64,000 bases of DNA from the NCBI RefSeq assembly GCF_034058155.1, contig NZ_CP139148.1, forward strand, positions 4,960,001 to 5,024,000. Reading direction: 5' to 3'. This DNA comes from Flavobacterium sp. KACC 22761. Its GTDB lineage: Bacteria > Bacteroidota > Bacteroidia > Flavobacteriales > Flavobacteriaceae. The notes beneath the pieces were generated by a model, which searched no databases, was not told the origin of the DNA, and worked only from the letters and a program-made list of their open reading frames with translations. Shown in pieces: positions 15,110-23,448 of this stretch. Positions within the stretch are counted from its first letter, which is position 1, and every line of letters starts with the position of its first letter. The position numbers and the translations under genes were made by a program.

Positions 15110-16540
15110 ATGGAACTAACACGATTAATAGTAAAAGGAGGCGTCATATCGCCTGGAGAGCTTAGAGAAATTGTAGACATGGCAATGGATCAAGGTTTGG
15201 ACTCAATTTCTTTTGGATCAAGACAAGATATTATTTTCCCGAAAGGCTTTAAAGATCTCGATAAACAAGATTTAGGAAAACACCATTTTGTTTATCCCGA
15301 TCAAAAAAGTGGCAACAATATCGTTTCTTCTTATGTTTCGACTGATATTTTCAGAAATACGAACTGGCTTACGGGAAATCGTTTTTTATATATTTTAGAA
15401 GAGTTTAAAGAACAACCAAAACTTAAAGTCAACATAACCGATCCGAAACAGCAATTAGTTCCTTTGTTTACAGGGCATTTGAATTTTATTGCTTCAGAAC
15501 ATGAAGATTATTGGTATTTGTACATTCGTCTTCCAAAATGGGAGAAAATGGAAGTTTATCCTGTATTGATTTACAGCTGGGATTTGGCGAAGATTTACTA
15601 CGAAATCGAAAAAATAACCGATGAAGGTTCTGTTGATATTGAAATGCTTTTTACTTTAGTAAGCGAAGCATTAGACACTAATAACCGAACAATCGACAAA
15701 CCATTGAATATTCCGTTTTATCCATTTCCATATTACGAAGGAATGAATAGAATGGGAATTGATCAATATTGGCTTGGATTATATTGGCGAAATAATTTAT
15801 ACGATTTAGATTTCCTAAAAGAAATGTGCGATTTGTGTTTTGAATGCAAAATCGGAAAAATATGTATCACGCCGTGGAAATCTTTCATTATAAAAGGAAT
15901 TCCCAAAGATAGAAAACTGGAATGGGAAAAATTTTTGGGAAAAAGAGGAATCAATGTCCGTCATTCATTATTGGAATTAAACTGGCATTTGCCTGTTGCA
16001 ATGGAATGGGCTTTGAACCTAAAAACTTTCCTCGTTAGAACATTAGATCAATTTGACATCAGCACGTACGGATTGAATTTCGGAATTTCAGAATACAATC
16101 GCGACGGACATTATTTTACTTCGATCGTTATCGAAAAAAATGAACTTCCGCAAGCTTTAGAATCCATTAAAATCAGAGATACTTACAATGTCTTGTTTGC
16201 GAAGAATTTCGACCCAAATACACGTGAATATATTGTGCATTCGCAGGATATCGATAAATTAGAACTTCCAACCATTTTAATTGAATTAAGTCGCAAATAT
16301 TTTGATGAACTCGGAAATACAGCTTCAGAAACAACTGAAAATCCGCAGAAAAAAGAAAAACCACAATTAGACATTTACCAATGCCAAGAATGTTTGACGC
16401 TTTATAATCCTGAATACGGCGATGAATCACAAGGAATTCCGAAAGGCATTTTATTCACAGATCTATCCGAAACCTATTGCTGTTCTCTTTGCGAAGCACC
16501 AAAAAGCAATTTCAGGATTTTGGAACTTGTAAAAAATTAA
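15110..16540 (+). CDS. Nitrite/sulfite-reductase half-domain protein with C-terminal rubredoxin
   Basis: A 476-residue cytoplasmic protein. The start (ISPGELREIVDMAMDQGLDS) matches the ferredoxin-like half-domain of nitrite/sulfite reductases, and ICITPWKSFIIKGI resembles their second half. The canonical siroheme/4Fe-4S ligand pattern is not present; there is only a CDLCFECKIGKIC cluster near 246-258. Residues about 427-470 are a full rubredoxin: CQEC, a central DESQGIPKGILFTDL, and CSLC-EAPKSNF. With its place after nasC, I infer an electron-transfer role serving nitrate or nitrite reduction, not a second reductase. The rubredoxin assignment is firm; the role is a guess from context. Confidence 0.75.
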   Translation: MELTRLIVKGGVISPGELREIVDMAMDQGLDSISFGSRQDIIFPKGFKDLDKQDLGKHHFVYPDQKSGNNIVSSYVSTDIFRNTNWLTGNRFLYILEEFKEQPKLKVNITDPKQQLVPLFTGHLNFIASEHEDYWYLYIRLPKWEKMEVYPVLIYSWDLAKIYYEIEKITDEGSVDIEMLFTLVSEALDTNNRTIDKPLNIPFYPFPYYEGMNRMGIDQYWLGLYWRNNLYDLDFLKEMCDLCFECKIGKICITPWKSFIIKGIPKDRKLEWEKFLGKRGINVRHSLLELNWHLPVAMEWALNLKTFLVRTLDQFDISTYGLNFGISEYNRDGHYFTSIVIEKNELPQALESIKIRDTYNVLFAKNFDPNTREYIVHSQDIDKLELPTILIELSRKYFDELGNTASETTENPQKKEKPQLDIYQCQECLTLYNPEYGDESQGIPKGILFTDLSETYCCSLCEAPKSNFRILELVKN

Positions 16541-16981
16541 TTCAGAACTTCAGAATATTTATTAGGAGCTAATCCCGCTGTCCGCTATATCTTTTGTGCC
16601 GAACCCCGGCACAAAAGTATGCCGCTTCCATCGGGGCTAGGGCACTCGTTTTCAAAAGAAAACTTTGAAATATTTGAGATTTCACAGCTTGTCAGGCTGA
16701 GCGAAGTCGAAGCCCTTTACACTTAGCCTTCGCTCAGAGTGACAGCACTATTTACCATTCACCATTCTCAAATATCCTTCGTTTTTTCATGTAGAATTGT
16801 TAAGAGATTTCAGTATAAATTTCAACTAAAAAGGCTAACTATTTAATTGTCAGTAATTTAATTTTAAAAAAAAGTAAAAAGCTTAACATTAGGACGCTTG
16901 TTTTATAATTATCTTTACTTAACTGTAAATTAACAATTTAGTTACATTGTTACTAAAATACTCATCCAAAAGCACATTTAT
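16541..16981. repeat. Gene-free region with structured element copy 2 and a GTCAGG-family repeat
   Basis: No gene is visible. Bases 16561-16645 form a structured element with a perfect inner 10-bp stem, CTTTTGTGCC (16591-16600) with GGCACAAAAG (16608-16617), flanked by GCGGACAGCGGG-type and CCCCGATGGAAGCGG-type words on the minus strand. It is related to 3546-3680. Bases 16691-16744 are an imperfect inverted GTCAGGCTGAGCG repeat. From about 16790 the DNA turns AT-rich, with TATCTTTA near 16911 as a weak -7 box for the next gene. Confidence 0.6.
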
Positions 16982-17638
16982 ATGGAAAACAAACCCGAAG
17001 AAATTACGCCAGAGAAAATCGATTCTCCAGCTACAGAAACCACAAAACCAGTTGCCGAAAAGCCTGCAAATACAACTGCTGCAAAAGCACCCGTTCGTAA
17101 ACCTGCTGCGCCAAAAACAACTACAACTGCTAAACCAGCTGCTTCAACAACAGCAAAACCGGCTACAACTGCTAAGTCAGCCGCAACAAGAACTACTGCC
17201 ACAAAAGCACCTGCAAAACCTGCCGCAAAAACAGCAGCTCCTACAGCAACAGTAAAACCAGCTGTACGCAGAACTCCAGCAAAAAAAGTATTAACTCCTG
17301 TAGTAAAACCTGCAGCTATTGAACCAGTATCAGCAGTAAAAGAAGAAACTTCAACAGAAGTTGCCACCACAGAAGAAAAAGCTAAAAATAAATCTAACGA
17401 TAAAAAAGCTAAAAAGGTGAAAGACAAAGAAAAAGACAAGGCTAAAAAGAAAGCGGCTAAGCTAAAAGAAAAAGCAAAAAAAGATAAAAAGAAAGAGAAA
17501 GCTAAAAAAGCAAAACAAAAAGCTGCTGCTAAGAAAAAAGAGAAAGCTAAAAAAGCGAAGGAAAAAGCGAAAGCATTAAAATTAGCAAAAAAGAAAGCAA
17601 AGTCTAAAAAAAAGGCAAAAGCTAAAAAGAAAAAATAA
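16982..17638 (+). CDS. Histone H1-like Lys/Ala/Pro-rich protein
   Basis: A 218-residue low-complexity protein. The first ~20 residues are acidic, residues about 20-130 are an Ala/Pro/Thr/Lys repeat region, and residues 135-218 are nearly all Lys and Ala, with KAKKKAAKLKEKAKK-type repeats. The composition matches bacterial histone H1-like and AlgP-type DNA-binding proteins, which coat DNA non-specifically. No globular domain is present. Alternative readings of the other frames give Gln-rich or Val-rich nonsense and are rejected. A terminator follows immediately. The repetitive DNA could vary in length between strains. Confidence 0.75.
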   Translation: MENKPEEITPEKIDSPATETTKPVAEKPANTTAAKAPVRKPAAPKTTTTAKPAASTTAKPATTAKSAATRTTATKAPAKPAAKTAAPTATVKPAVRRTPAKKVLTPVVKPAAIEPVSAVKEETSTEVATTEEKAKNKSNDKKAKKVKDKEKDKAKKKAAKLKEKAKKDKKKEKAKKAKQKAAAKKKEKAKKAKEKAKALKLAKKKAKSKKKAKAKKKK

Positions 17639-17648
17639 TAATTTGAAG

Positions 17649-17683
17649 AAGGTTTGACTTTAATAAAGTTGAACCTTTTTTTT
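17649..17683 (+). terminator. Rho-independent terminator
   Basis: AAGGTTTGACTTT pairs with AAAGTTGAACCTT through a short AT loop and is followed by a run of eight T residues. It terminates the H1-like gene. Confidence 0.75.
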
Positions 17684-17694
17684 ACTCATTTTTT

Positions 17695-17875
17695 GTCATT
17701 TCGACGAAGGAGAAATCACACTAGAAACTCTGCAAAGAAGATCGCCAATCTTTGTAGAGTTACTCACGGAGATTCCTCGTTCCTCGGAATGACAAACTAT
17801 ACGGATTAGGCTTCTCCCGAGACCTCGGGATCGCTCAGCCAGACAACCTTTATGTCACCCTGAGCGAAGTCGAAG
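17695..17875. repeat. Dispersed repeats: TCATTTCGACGAAGGAG pair and GTCA-TGAGCG copies
   Basis: GTCATTTCGACGAAGGAGAA at 17695 is answered by a diverged complement ending TCGGAATGAC at 17793. A much better version of the same element lies at 20397-20496. Two further copies of the TGAGCGAAGTCGAAG word follow in opposite orientations up to 17875. No gene is visible between the H1-like gene and moaA, which converge here. Confidence 0.7.
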
Positions 17876-17929
17876 GGCTTATAATAACGAGTTACAATTC
17901 ACAATTAACAATTAACAATTGACAATTGA

Positions 17930-18937
17930 CTATCCCCCAATCGCAATCATACTACGATTATCAAAATGAAGTGCAGGATCATCCATTTCATGAATTGTGG
18001 CCATTCCAGCGCGTACTTTCTTTTTATTCTGAATCGATTCTGAAATTAAATCATTGATTGATTCCCCATTTCTAAAAGCGGTCAGCAAATCGGTTTCTGA
18101 ATTCGAGAAAAGGCAGTTTTTAATTTTTCCGTCAGCCGTCAAGCGAATGCGGTTGCAGCTGTCACAAAACGGATTTGTAATAGAACTGATAATCCCAAAA
18201 TCGCCTTGAAAATCTTTTATTTTATAATTTCTTGAAGTGAAGTTTCGTTCATCTTCTAATTTGTGAATTTCTTCAGAAAAAAATTGTGTTTCCACCAATG
18301 ATAAAATCTCTTTTTGTGAAACCATTTTCCTTCTGTCCCACTCGTTTCCTGCAAAAGGCATAAATTCGATGAAACGTACCGAAATTGGCAGAAACTGAGT
18401 CAGTTTGACAAAATCGACAATTTCGTTATCATTAAAACCTTTAATCAAAACCACATTTACTTTGACCTCAAAATCATGATTCAAAAGCAAATGCAAATTA
18501 TCAATTACTTTCTTAAACTGATTTCTAAGTGTTATAGAGTGAAATTTAGAAGAAACCAAAGTATCTAAACTCAAATTGATTTTTTTGACACTAAATTGCT
18601 TTAAAACGTCTATATGGCGATCAATTAAAATGCCGTTTGTTGTAATTGAAAGTGAAACATTAAGATTTGATAATTTAGAAACAATTTCAGGAAAATCTTT
18701 TCTTAATAAAGGTTCTCCGCCTGTTAATCTTATTTTGTCAACACCATTTTTTACGAAAGTCTGGGCAATTTCAAAAATCTCATCAGCCGTCATTAAACTA
18801 GCTTTTGGAGATAATACGATTCCATCCGCTGGCATGCAATACGTACAACGCAGATTGCATTTTTCCAGTAACGAAATACGCAAATAATTATGTTTGCGCC
18901 CAAAACTATCCATCAAAATTGTGTTAGAGGCTGTCAT
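17930..18937 (-). CDS. moaA: GTP 3',8-cyclase MoaA (radical SAM)
   Basis: A 335-residue radical SAM enzyme. It carries the N-terminal SAM cluster C27-x3-C31-x2-C34 (KCNLRCTYCMP), the RLTGGEPLLR stretch, and the C-terminal substrate cluster CDSCNRIRL with a third Cys in KNCLF. It ends in Gly-Gly, as active MoaA proteins do. It converts GTP to the cyclic intermediate that MoaC rearranges to cPMP, the first step of molybdenum-cofactor synthesis. The start overlaps the end of the moaC-moaB gene by 14 bases, indicating translational coupling. It is the last gene of the minus-strand Moco cluster. Confidence 0.95.
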   Translation of the reverse strand: MTASNTILMDSFGRKHNYLRISLLEKCNLRCTYCMPADGIVLSPKASLMTADEIFEIAQTFVKNGVDKIRLTGGEPLLRKDFPEIVSKLSNLNVSLSITTNGILIDRHIDVLKQFSVKKINLSLDTLVSSKFHSITLRNQFKKVIDNLHLLLNHDFEVKVNVVLIKGFNDNEIVDFVKLTQFLPISVRFIEFMPFAGNEWDRRKMVSQKEILSLVETQFFSEEIHKLEDERNFTSRNYKIKDFQGDFGIISSITNPFCDSCNRIRLTADGKIKNCLFSNSETDLLTAFRNGESINDLISESIQNKKKVRAGMATIHEMDDPALHFDNRSMIAIGG

Positions 18938-19838
18938 GGTTTTTTCCTTTTAAAATATGAAAGACGTGCATTACGTGTGGGAAAACAGCATCCATTGATT
19001 CTCGTACGCCGTTTGTCGAACCTGGCAAAGCCATAACCAAGGTTTTTCCCAAGGTTCCAGCAACACTTCTCGAAAGCATTGCATATGGCATTCTCTGTTG
19101 GCCATAACTGCGGATTGCTTCTTCAATTCCAGGAATTCTGCTTTCTAAAATTGGTTCTAAAGCTTCGGGCGTTACATCTCGTGGAGACAAACCAGTTCCG
19201 CCAGTAAAAATCACCAACTGATTTTCTTTAGCGAAAGCTTTTGTTTTTTCCTGAATAATATCCAATTCATCTGGAATGATTTCATAATGAGAAGTTTCAA
19301 CTCCGTATGAATCTAATTTTTCTACAATTGTTTTACCCGAACGATCCTCTTTATCTCCTGCAAAAATCGAATCAGAACAAACAAAAACCGCCGCTTTTAT
19401 AGCATTCGGAAATCTATTTTTGAAAGACGATTTTCCGCCTTCTTTATTGATTAATTTGATCGTCGAAATCTCGATTTCTTTATCAATCGGTTTTAGCATA
19501 TCGTACATGGTCAATGCCACAATTGATGCACCATGCATCGCCTCAACCTCAACTCCGGTTTTATAAACCGTTTTTACTTTGAAAATAATATGGATTTCTA
19601 AACCTTCGATATTATATTCTACAGCAGTAAATTCAATAGGAAGCGGGTGACAATCCGGAATAGATAAATGCGTGTTTTTTACCGCAAATAATCCTGCCGT
19701 TTTTGCCATTTCAAACACGTTACCTTTTGGCACTAAATTGTTGACAACAGCATCAATTGTTTCTTGTTTACTGACTTTTACAATTGCCGTTGCAGTTGCT
19801 ACTCTCAAAGTGCTTATTTTATGCGTAATATCTACCAT
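18924..19838 (-). CDS. Fused MoaC-MoaB molybdopterin biosynthesis protein
   Basis: A 304-residue fusion. Residues 1 to about 145 are MoaC, which makes cPMP: MVDITHK start, KGNVFEMAKTAGLFAVKNT, the HLSIPDCHPLP active-site loop, and VEVEAMHGASIVALTMYDM. Residues about 150-304 are a MoaB/MogA-type domain (VFVCSDSIFAGDKEDRSG, FTGGTGLSPRDVTPEAL, ALPGSTNGVRE) that adenylylates molybdopterin. Such MoaCB fusions are known in Bacteroidota. The gene is 9 bases after moaE and overlaps moaA. Confidence 0.92.
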   Translation of the reverse strand: MVDITHKISTLRVATATAIVKVSKQETIDAVVNNLVPKGNVFEMAKTAGLFAVKNTHLSIPDCHPLPIEFTAVEYNIEGLEIHIIFKVKTVYKTGVEVEAMHGASIVALTMYDMLKPIDKEIEISTIKLINKEGGKSSFKNRFPNAIKAAVFVCSDSIFAGDKEDRSGKTIVEKLDSYGVETSHYEIIPDELDIIQEKTKAFAKENQLVIFTGGTGLSPRDVTPEALEPILESRIPGIEEAIRSYGQQRMPYAMLSRSVAGTLGKTLVMALPGSTNGVRESMDAVFPHVMHVFHILKGKNHDSL

Positions 19839-19847
19839 TTTAATTTC

Positions 19848-20279
19848 TTAGGTATTTTGTTTCCAAGTGAATGTATCGTTTTCAAACATTTCTTTGCCAA
19901 AAATCGGCACATCAGTTTTAATCCAGTTTACAATGGCTTCTGTAGCCTCATAAACTTGTTTGCGTCGCGTTGCCGAAACAAAGACAAACAAACAGATTTC
20001 GCCCGCTTTCACAACGCCTAAACTGTGATAAATATGCATGCAGGTTAAGTCAAACTTCGCAAAAGCTTTTTCACGGATTGCATACAACGCTTCATTCGCC
20101 ATGTCTTTATACGCCGAATAATCAATTGCTACGACGGTATTATCGTGAATGACATCGGCACGAACTTGTCCTAAAAAAATATTATGCGCACCAATTGTAT
20201 GTTTCGATTGATGTTTCGCAATCGACTCGGCTATAAATTCAGGAGCAATTGGTCCTTCTACAAATACATTTTTACTCAT
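19848..20279 (-). CDS. moaE: Molybdopterin synthase catalytic subunit MoaE
   Basis: A 143-residue protein of normal MoaE length, with the family pattern GAHNIFLGQVRADV, AIDYSAYKDMANEAL, the HSLGVVKAGEICLFVFVSA strand and ATEAIVNWIKTDVPIFGKE near the C-terminus. With MoaD thiocarboxylate it inserts two sulfurs into cPMP to make molybdopterin. moaD is encoded 1.3 kb upstream in the same cluster. A 246-base repeat region separates moaE from moeB, so transcription may be weakened or restarted here. Confidence 0.93.
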   Translation of the reverse strand: MSKNVFVEGPIAPEFIAESIAKHQSKHTIGAHNIFLGQVRADVIHDNTVVAIDYSAYKDMANEALYAIREKAFAKFDLTCMHIYHSLGVVKAGEICLFVFVSATRRKQVYEATEAIVNWIKTDVPIFGKEMFENDTFTWKQNT

Positions 20280-20283
20280 TACT

Positions 20284-20525
20284 TTATGTTTTTTTTAGCC
20301 ACTGATTACACAGATTATACGGATTTTTTCTTCTGCCACGAATTACTCTAATTTTCACTAATTGAATTCTATAGCAAAGAAGTTAACCTCAATATTGTCA
20401 TTTCGACGAAGGAGAAATCTTCGCAAGAAACTCCACACAGTAATTCGCTAATCTTTGTCGAGCTACTAACGAAGATTTCTCCTTCGTCGAAATGACAAAC
20501 TAGATGGATATTTTAAAATCTGTGG
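20284..20525. repeat. Nested inverted repeats inside the Moco cluster
   Basis: The outer ends are GCCACTGATTACACAGATTA-like and its partial complement ending CTGTGGCT. Inside, 20397-20423 and 20470-20496 are perfect 27-base inverted repeats (GTCATTTCGACGAAGGAGAA start) with a 46-base spacer. The mRNA of the moeA-to-moaA cluster would fold a 27-bp stem here. No T-run follows. It may be a stability or processing element, or an inserted mobile repeat. Confidence 0.8.
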
Positions 20526-21596
20526 CTATAAATTTATTTCTTCTTTCAATAAACTCTTCATTGCCAAAGCACCTCCAGCAATACTTTTTATATTTTTAAA
20601 TTGATGTTTTTGAAGCAATTCGACTGCTATTTTACTTCTTATTCCGGATTGGCAGAAAATATAAATCGTTTGGTTTTTATCTAACTTTTCAATTTCATTT
20701 TCCAAATGCATCAACGGAATTTTTATTTGATGTTGCAAACTCATTTTTGGTAGTTCATCTTCGTTTCTTACATCCAAAAATAAAATGCCATCATTGTTTA
20801 TTTCTTCTAAAATCAATTCAAAACTTATTTCTTTAATTTCAGATTTATTGTATTTTTCTTCGAATGATTCTCTGCTTATTGACAGAAAATCACTTTTCTC
20901 AAAATCATACTTTTGCTGTTCATTGTTCAAAATATTATAAACCAATATTTTACCACTTAAAACTTCTCCAATTCCAAGAATCATTTTAATGACTTCATTG
21001 GCTTGAAGCATTCCAATAATTCCAACCGAAACTCCAATTACTCCCGCGTCTTCACAATTTAAAGCATTCGAATTTTCATCTGGATACAAACATCTGTATG
21101 TTGGCCCGTTTTGATAGTTGAAAACTGAAACCTGTCCCTGAAATCTAAAAATCGATCCGTAAACCATTGGTTTATTGATTACCAAACACGCATCGTTAAT
21201 TAAATATTTAATTGAAATATTATCGGTCGCATCAACAATAATGTCATATTTTTCAAATAATGGAATCGCATTTTTTCCAGATAATTTTTCAGAAAAAGCA
21301 TTGACTTTTATTTCCGGATTTAATTCTGAAATCATCGATTTAGCTTCTTCAGCTTTCGATTTTCCAACTGCAGAAGTTTTATAAATAACCTGACGATGCA
21401 GATTCGAAACTTCGATCACATCATCATCCACAATCCCGATTTCACCAATTCCTGCTCCTGCTACATAAGGCAAAATTGCGGCACCCAAACCTCCGGCTCC
21501 AATTATCAAAACTTTTGATTTTGATAATTTATGCTGGCCTTCCTCTCCTATTTCGGGAAGAATTGTTTGTCGGTTATATCTCGGTGCTACTTTCAT
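20526..21596 (-). CDS. moeB: MoeB/ThiF-type sulfur-carrier adenylyltransferase with C-terminal rhodanese domain
   Basis: A 356-residue protein. The N-terminal E1-like domain (1 to about 240) has the ATP-binding GAGGLGAAILPYVAGAG loop, NLHRQVIY and DATDN motifs. The C-terminal rhodanese (about 255-352) has an intact active-site loop, FCQSGIRS. It activates the C-terminal Gly-Gly of MoaD, and the rhodanese can supply the persulfide sulfur. The first zinc-binding C-x2-C usual in MoeB is only YRCLYP here and the second pair is not obvious, so the zinc site looks lost. It lies 10 bases after moaD. Confidence 0.9.
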   Translation of the reverse strand: MKVAPRYNRQTILPEIGEEGQHKLSKSKVLIIGAGGLGAAILPYVAGAGIGEIGIVDDDVIEVSNLHRQVIYKTSAVGKSKAEEAKSMISELNPEIKVNAFSEKLSGKNAIPLFEKYDIIVDATDNISIKYLINDACLVINKPMVYGSIFRFQGQVSVFNYQNGPTYRCLYPDENSNALNCEDAGVIGVSVGIIGMLQANEVIKMILGIGEVLSGKILVYNILNNEQQKYDFEKSDFLSISRESFEEKYNKSEIKEISFELILEEINNDGILFLDVRNEDELPKMSLQHQIKIPLMHLENEIEKLDKNQTIYIFCQSGIRSKIAVELLQKHQFKNIKSIAGGALAMKSLLKEEINL

Positions 21597-21606
21597 AATT
21601 CTTTAA

Positions 21607-21846
21607 TTATCCTCCCGCAAATGGTGGCAACAAAGCTACAATATCACTTGTCTGCAAAGTATAAGCTGAAGCTTTTGAAACTATTTTTTGATTTACTGCG
21701 ACACTGAAAGTCAGGGATTCAAACTGATATTTTTCGTTCAAATCCTGCAATAATTTTTGCAATGACAATTCTTCTGAAAAAGATAATTTTTCAAATTCGC
21801 ATTTTGTTTTTTCGGCAACGGCTCCAAAATATTTAACCTCAATCAT
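21607..21846 (-). CDS. moaD: Molybdopterin synthase sulfur-carrier subunit MoaD
   Basis: A 79-residue ubiquitin-fold protein ending in ALLPPFAGG. The terminal Gly-Gly is adenylylated by MoeB and thiocarboxylated, and MoaE then uses that sulfur. Length and ending are typical. The gene lies 2 bases after cobA and 10 before moeB. Confidence 0.93.
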   Translation of the reverse strand: MIEVKYFGAVAEKTKCEFEKLSFSEELSLQKLLQDLNEKYQFESLTFSVAVNQKIVSKASAYTLQTSDIVALLPPFAGG

Positions 21847-21848
21847 TT

Positions 21849-22637
21849 TTATAAATTTAAATTTTGAAAAATGAATTCATCATCAAAATGTTCTTGAAAA
21901 TACTCGGTCAATTTTGATGTATTTTTCACGACTTCACCAATCACGATAATAGCTGGTGATGATATATTTTTTTCGGATACCAATTTAGTAATTGTGCTAA
22001 TAGTTCCAATCACTTTTTGTTCCGAATTTTTAGTTCCGTTTTGAATTATGGCAATTGGAAGATCGTCATTTCTATTTTCTTGATAAATCGAAATGATTTC
22101 ATCCAATTTATGCATTCCCATTAAAATCACAACCGTCGCCGCCGATTTTGATGCTAAATGAATATCTTTTGACAATGCATGATTAGATGTTGTTCCTGTA
22201 ATTACCCAAAAACTTTCGGCAATTTTGCGCTGTGTCAAACTAATTCCCGCAGTAGCCGGAACGCCCAAAGCCGAGGAAATTCCAGGAACAACAGCAGTTT
22301 CCAAGCCAAATTTTACAGCATAATCGATTTCTTCGCTTCCTCTTCCAAAAACAAAAGAATCACCGCCTTTTAAACGCACAACATGGCCGTAGCGGTTTGC
22401 CATCGAAACAATCAAATCGTTAATCTGGTCTTGTGTATAAGCGTGACAACCTAAACGTTTTCCAACAAAAACAATTTCGGCATCTGATGCGTACTCTAAT
22501 AATTCTTCATTAACCAACGCATCATACAAAACGACATCGGCGTTTTCTAAAGCTTTAATTGCTTTTAATGTAATCAATTCAACGTCACCTGGACCTGCGC
22601 CTACGATCGTTAATTTTGGGGTTTTAAAATTTTGCAT
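21849..22637 (-). CDS. cobA: Uroporphyrinogen-III C-methyltransferase (SUMT)
   Basis: A 262-residue tetrapyrrole methylase with the family motifs VGAGPGDVELITLKA at the N-terminus, YDALVN, VRLKGGDSFVFGRGSEE, and VVPGISSALGVPATAGISLT. It adds two methyl groups to uroporphyrinogen III to make precorrin-2 on the way to siroheme. It has no fused CysG dehydrogenase/ferrochelatase part. Siroheme is the cofactor of NirB-type nitrite reductase, which explains its place in a nitrate/Moco cluster. Confidence 0.93.
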   Translation of the reverse strand: MQNFKTPKLTIVGAGPGDVELITLKAIKALENADVVLYDALVNEELLEYASDAEIVFVGKRLGCHAYTQDQINDLIVSMANRYGHVVRLKGGDSFVFGRGSEEIDYAVKFGLETAVVPGISSALGVPATAGISLTQRKIAESFWVITGTTSNHALSKDIHLASKSAATVVILMGMHKLDEIISIYQENRNDDLPIAIIQNGTKNSEQKVIGTISTITKLVSEKNISSPAIIVIGEVVKNTSKLTEYFQEHFDDEFIFQNLNL

Positions 22638-22643
22638 AATCTT

Positions 22644-23216
22644 TTAGCTTAAATTGATATTCAGATCGTTTAATTCGTCAGCCGAATTAATATTAGTTAG
22701 AGGAAAATTTTCACTTTCGTCAATATTGATGATTTGATGCGGAACATTCGCAAACAAATTCATCATTTTCAAATCGTCGTTATCAATTGCGCCTTTGATA
22801 ACAGGCAATATTTTTTTAGAATAAACTCCGATTAATGGATGCAATCTGCTTTCTGAAGCAAAGACCGTAATTTCTGCTTCTGTATTGTGTTTTGAAATTA
22901 ATTCCTGCAATAATTCGGTTGAAATCAACGGAATATCACAACTCAAAATCAAATTAAATTCGGTTTCAGAATGTGATAATGCCGTATAAATTCCGCCTAA
23001 CGGACCTTTATCTATTATCAAATCTGGAATTTTTTCATACTCCAAATAATCATATTCTTTTGATGCTGTAATCAGTTTTATATTATTTGTAATAGGCAAA
23101 ATGGCCTGAATTACATGCTCAATAAACGGTTTATCCTGAAACAAAACCAATCCTTTTTCAGACTGCATTCTGGTACTTTTTCCACCACAAAGAATAAATA
23201 CTGTTAGTGTTTCCAT
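22644..23216 (-). CDS. mobA: Molybdenum cofactor guanylyltransferase MobA
   Basis: A 190-residue nucleotidyltransferase. I start at the ATG at 23216, because METLTVFILCGGKSTRMQ places the GGKSTRM nucleotide loop at the usual distance from the N-terminus. An in-frame upstream ATG at 23258 would add 14 residues of unlikely sequence. Other motifs are DKGPLGGIYTAL and the metal-binding ILSCDIPL. It attaches GMP to molybdopterin to make the bis-MGD used by the fused nitrate reductase. It is 6 bases before cobA. Confidence 0.9.
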   Translation of the reverse strand: METLTVFILCGGKSTRMQSEKGLVLFQDKPFIEHVIQAILPITNNIKLITASKEYDYLEYEKIPDLIIDKGPLGGIYTALSHSETEFNLILSCDIPLISTELLQELISKHNTEAEITVFASESRLHPLIGVYSKKILPVIKGAIDNDDLKMMNLFANVPHQIINIDESENFPLTNINSADELNDLNINLS

Positions 23217-23250
23217 AGTGTTTTTTTGTTTCAGGTTTCTTTTGTCTATT

Positions 23251-23428
23251 CTTGCCACAGATTAAAAGGATTAAAAAGATTTCCTTATATGCTTTGTGTT
23301 GATTTATTTGCCACGAATTACACAAATTTTCACTAATTATTCTTTCTAAAATATATAATTAAAATTTGTGTAATTCGTGTAATTTATGGCAGAAAAAAAT
23401 CCTTTTAATCTGTGAAATCTGTGGCAAG
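23251..23428. repeat. Nested inverted repeat of the GCCACAGATTA / GCCACGAATTACAC families
   Basis: The outer arms begin CTTGCCACAGATTAAAAGGA and end with the complement TCTGTGGCAAG. The inner arms are GCCACGAATTACACAAATTT and its complement. Relatives occur at 162-235, 20284-20360, 38576-38634 and 38689-38747. It lies in the transcribed gap between the TSUP exporter and mobA. Confidence 0.75.
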
Positions 23429-23448
23429 ACCATATTTCCATTTCATTT

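Noticed and set aside
16561..16645. Possible integron attC site or tRNA-like gene
   Set aside because: The hairpin is tempting, but no integrase or cassette array is near, and there is no cloverleaf, anticodon arm or CCA-type end.
16947..17439. Gln-rich plus-strand frame and Val/Ala-rich minus-strand frame over the H1-like gene
   Set aside because: Both are shadows of the Lys/Ala/Pro-rich coding sequence, caused by its repetitive codon use.
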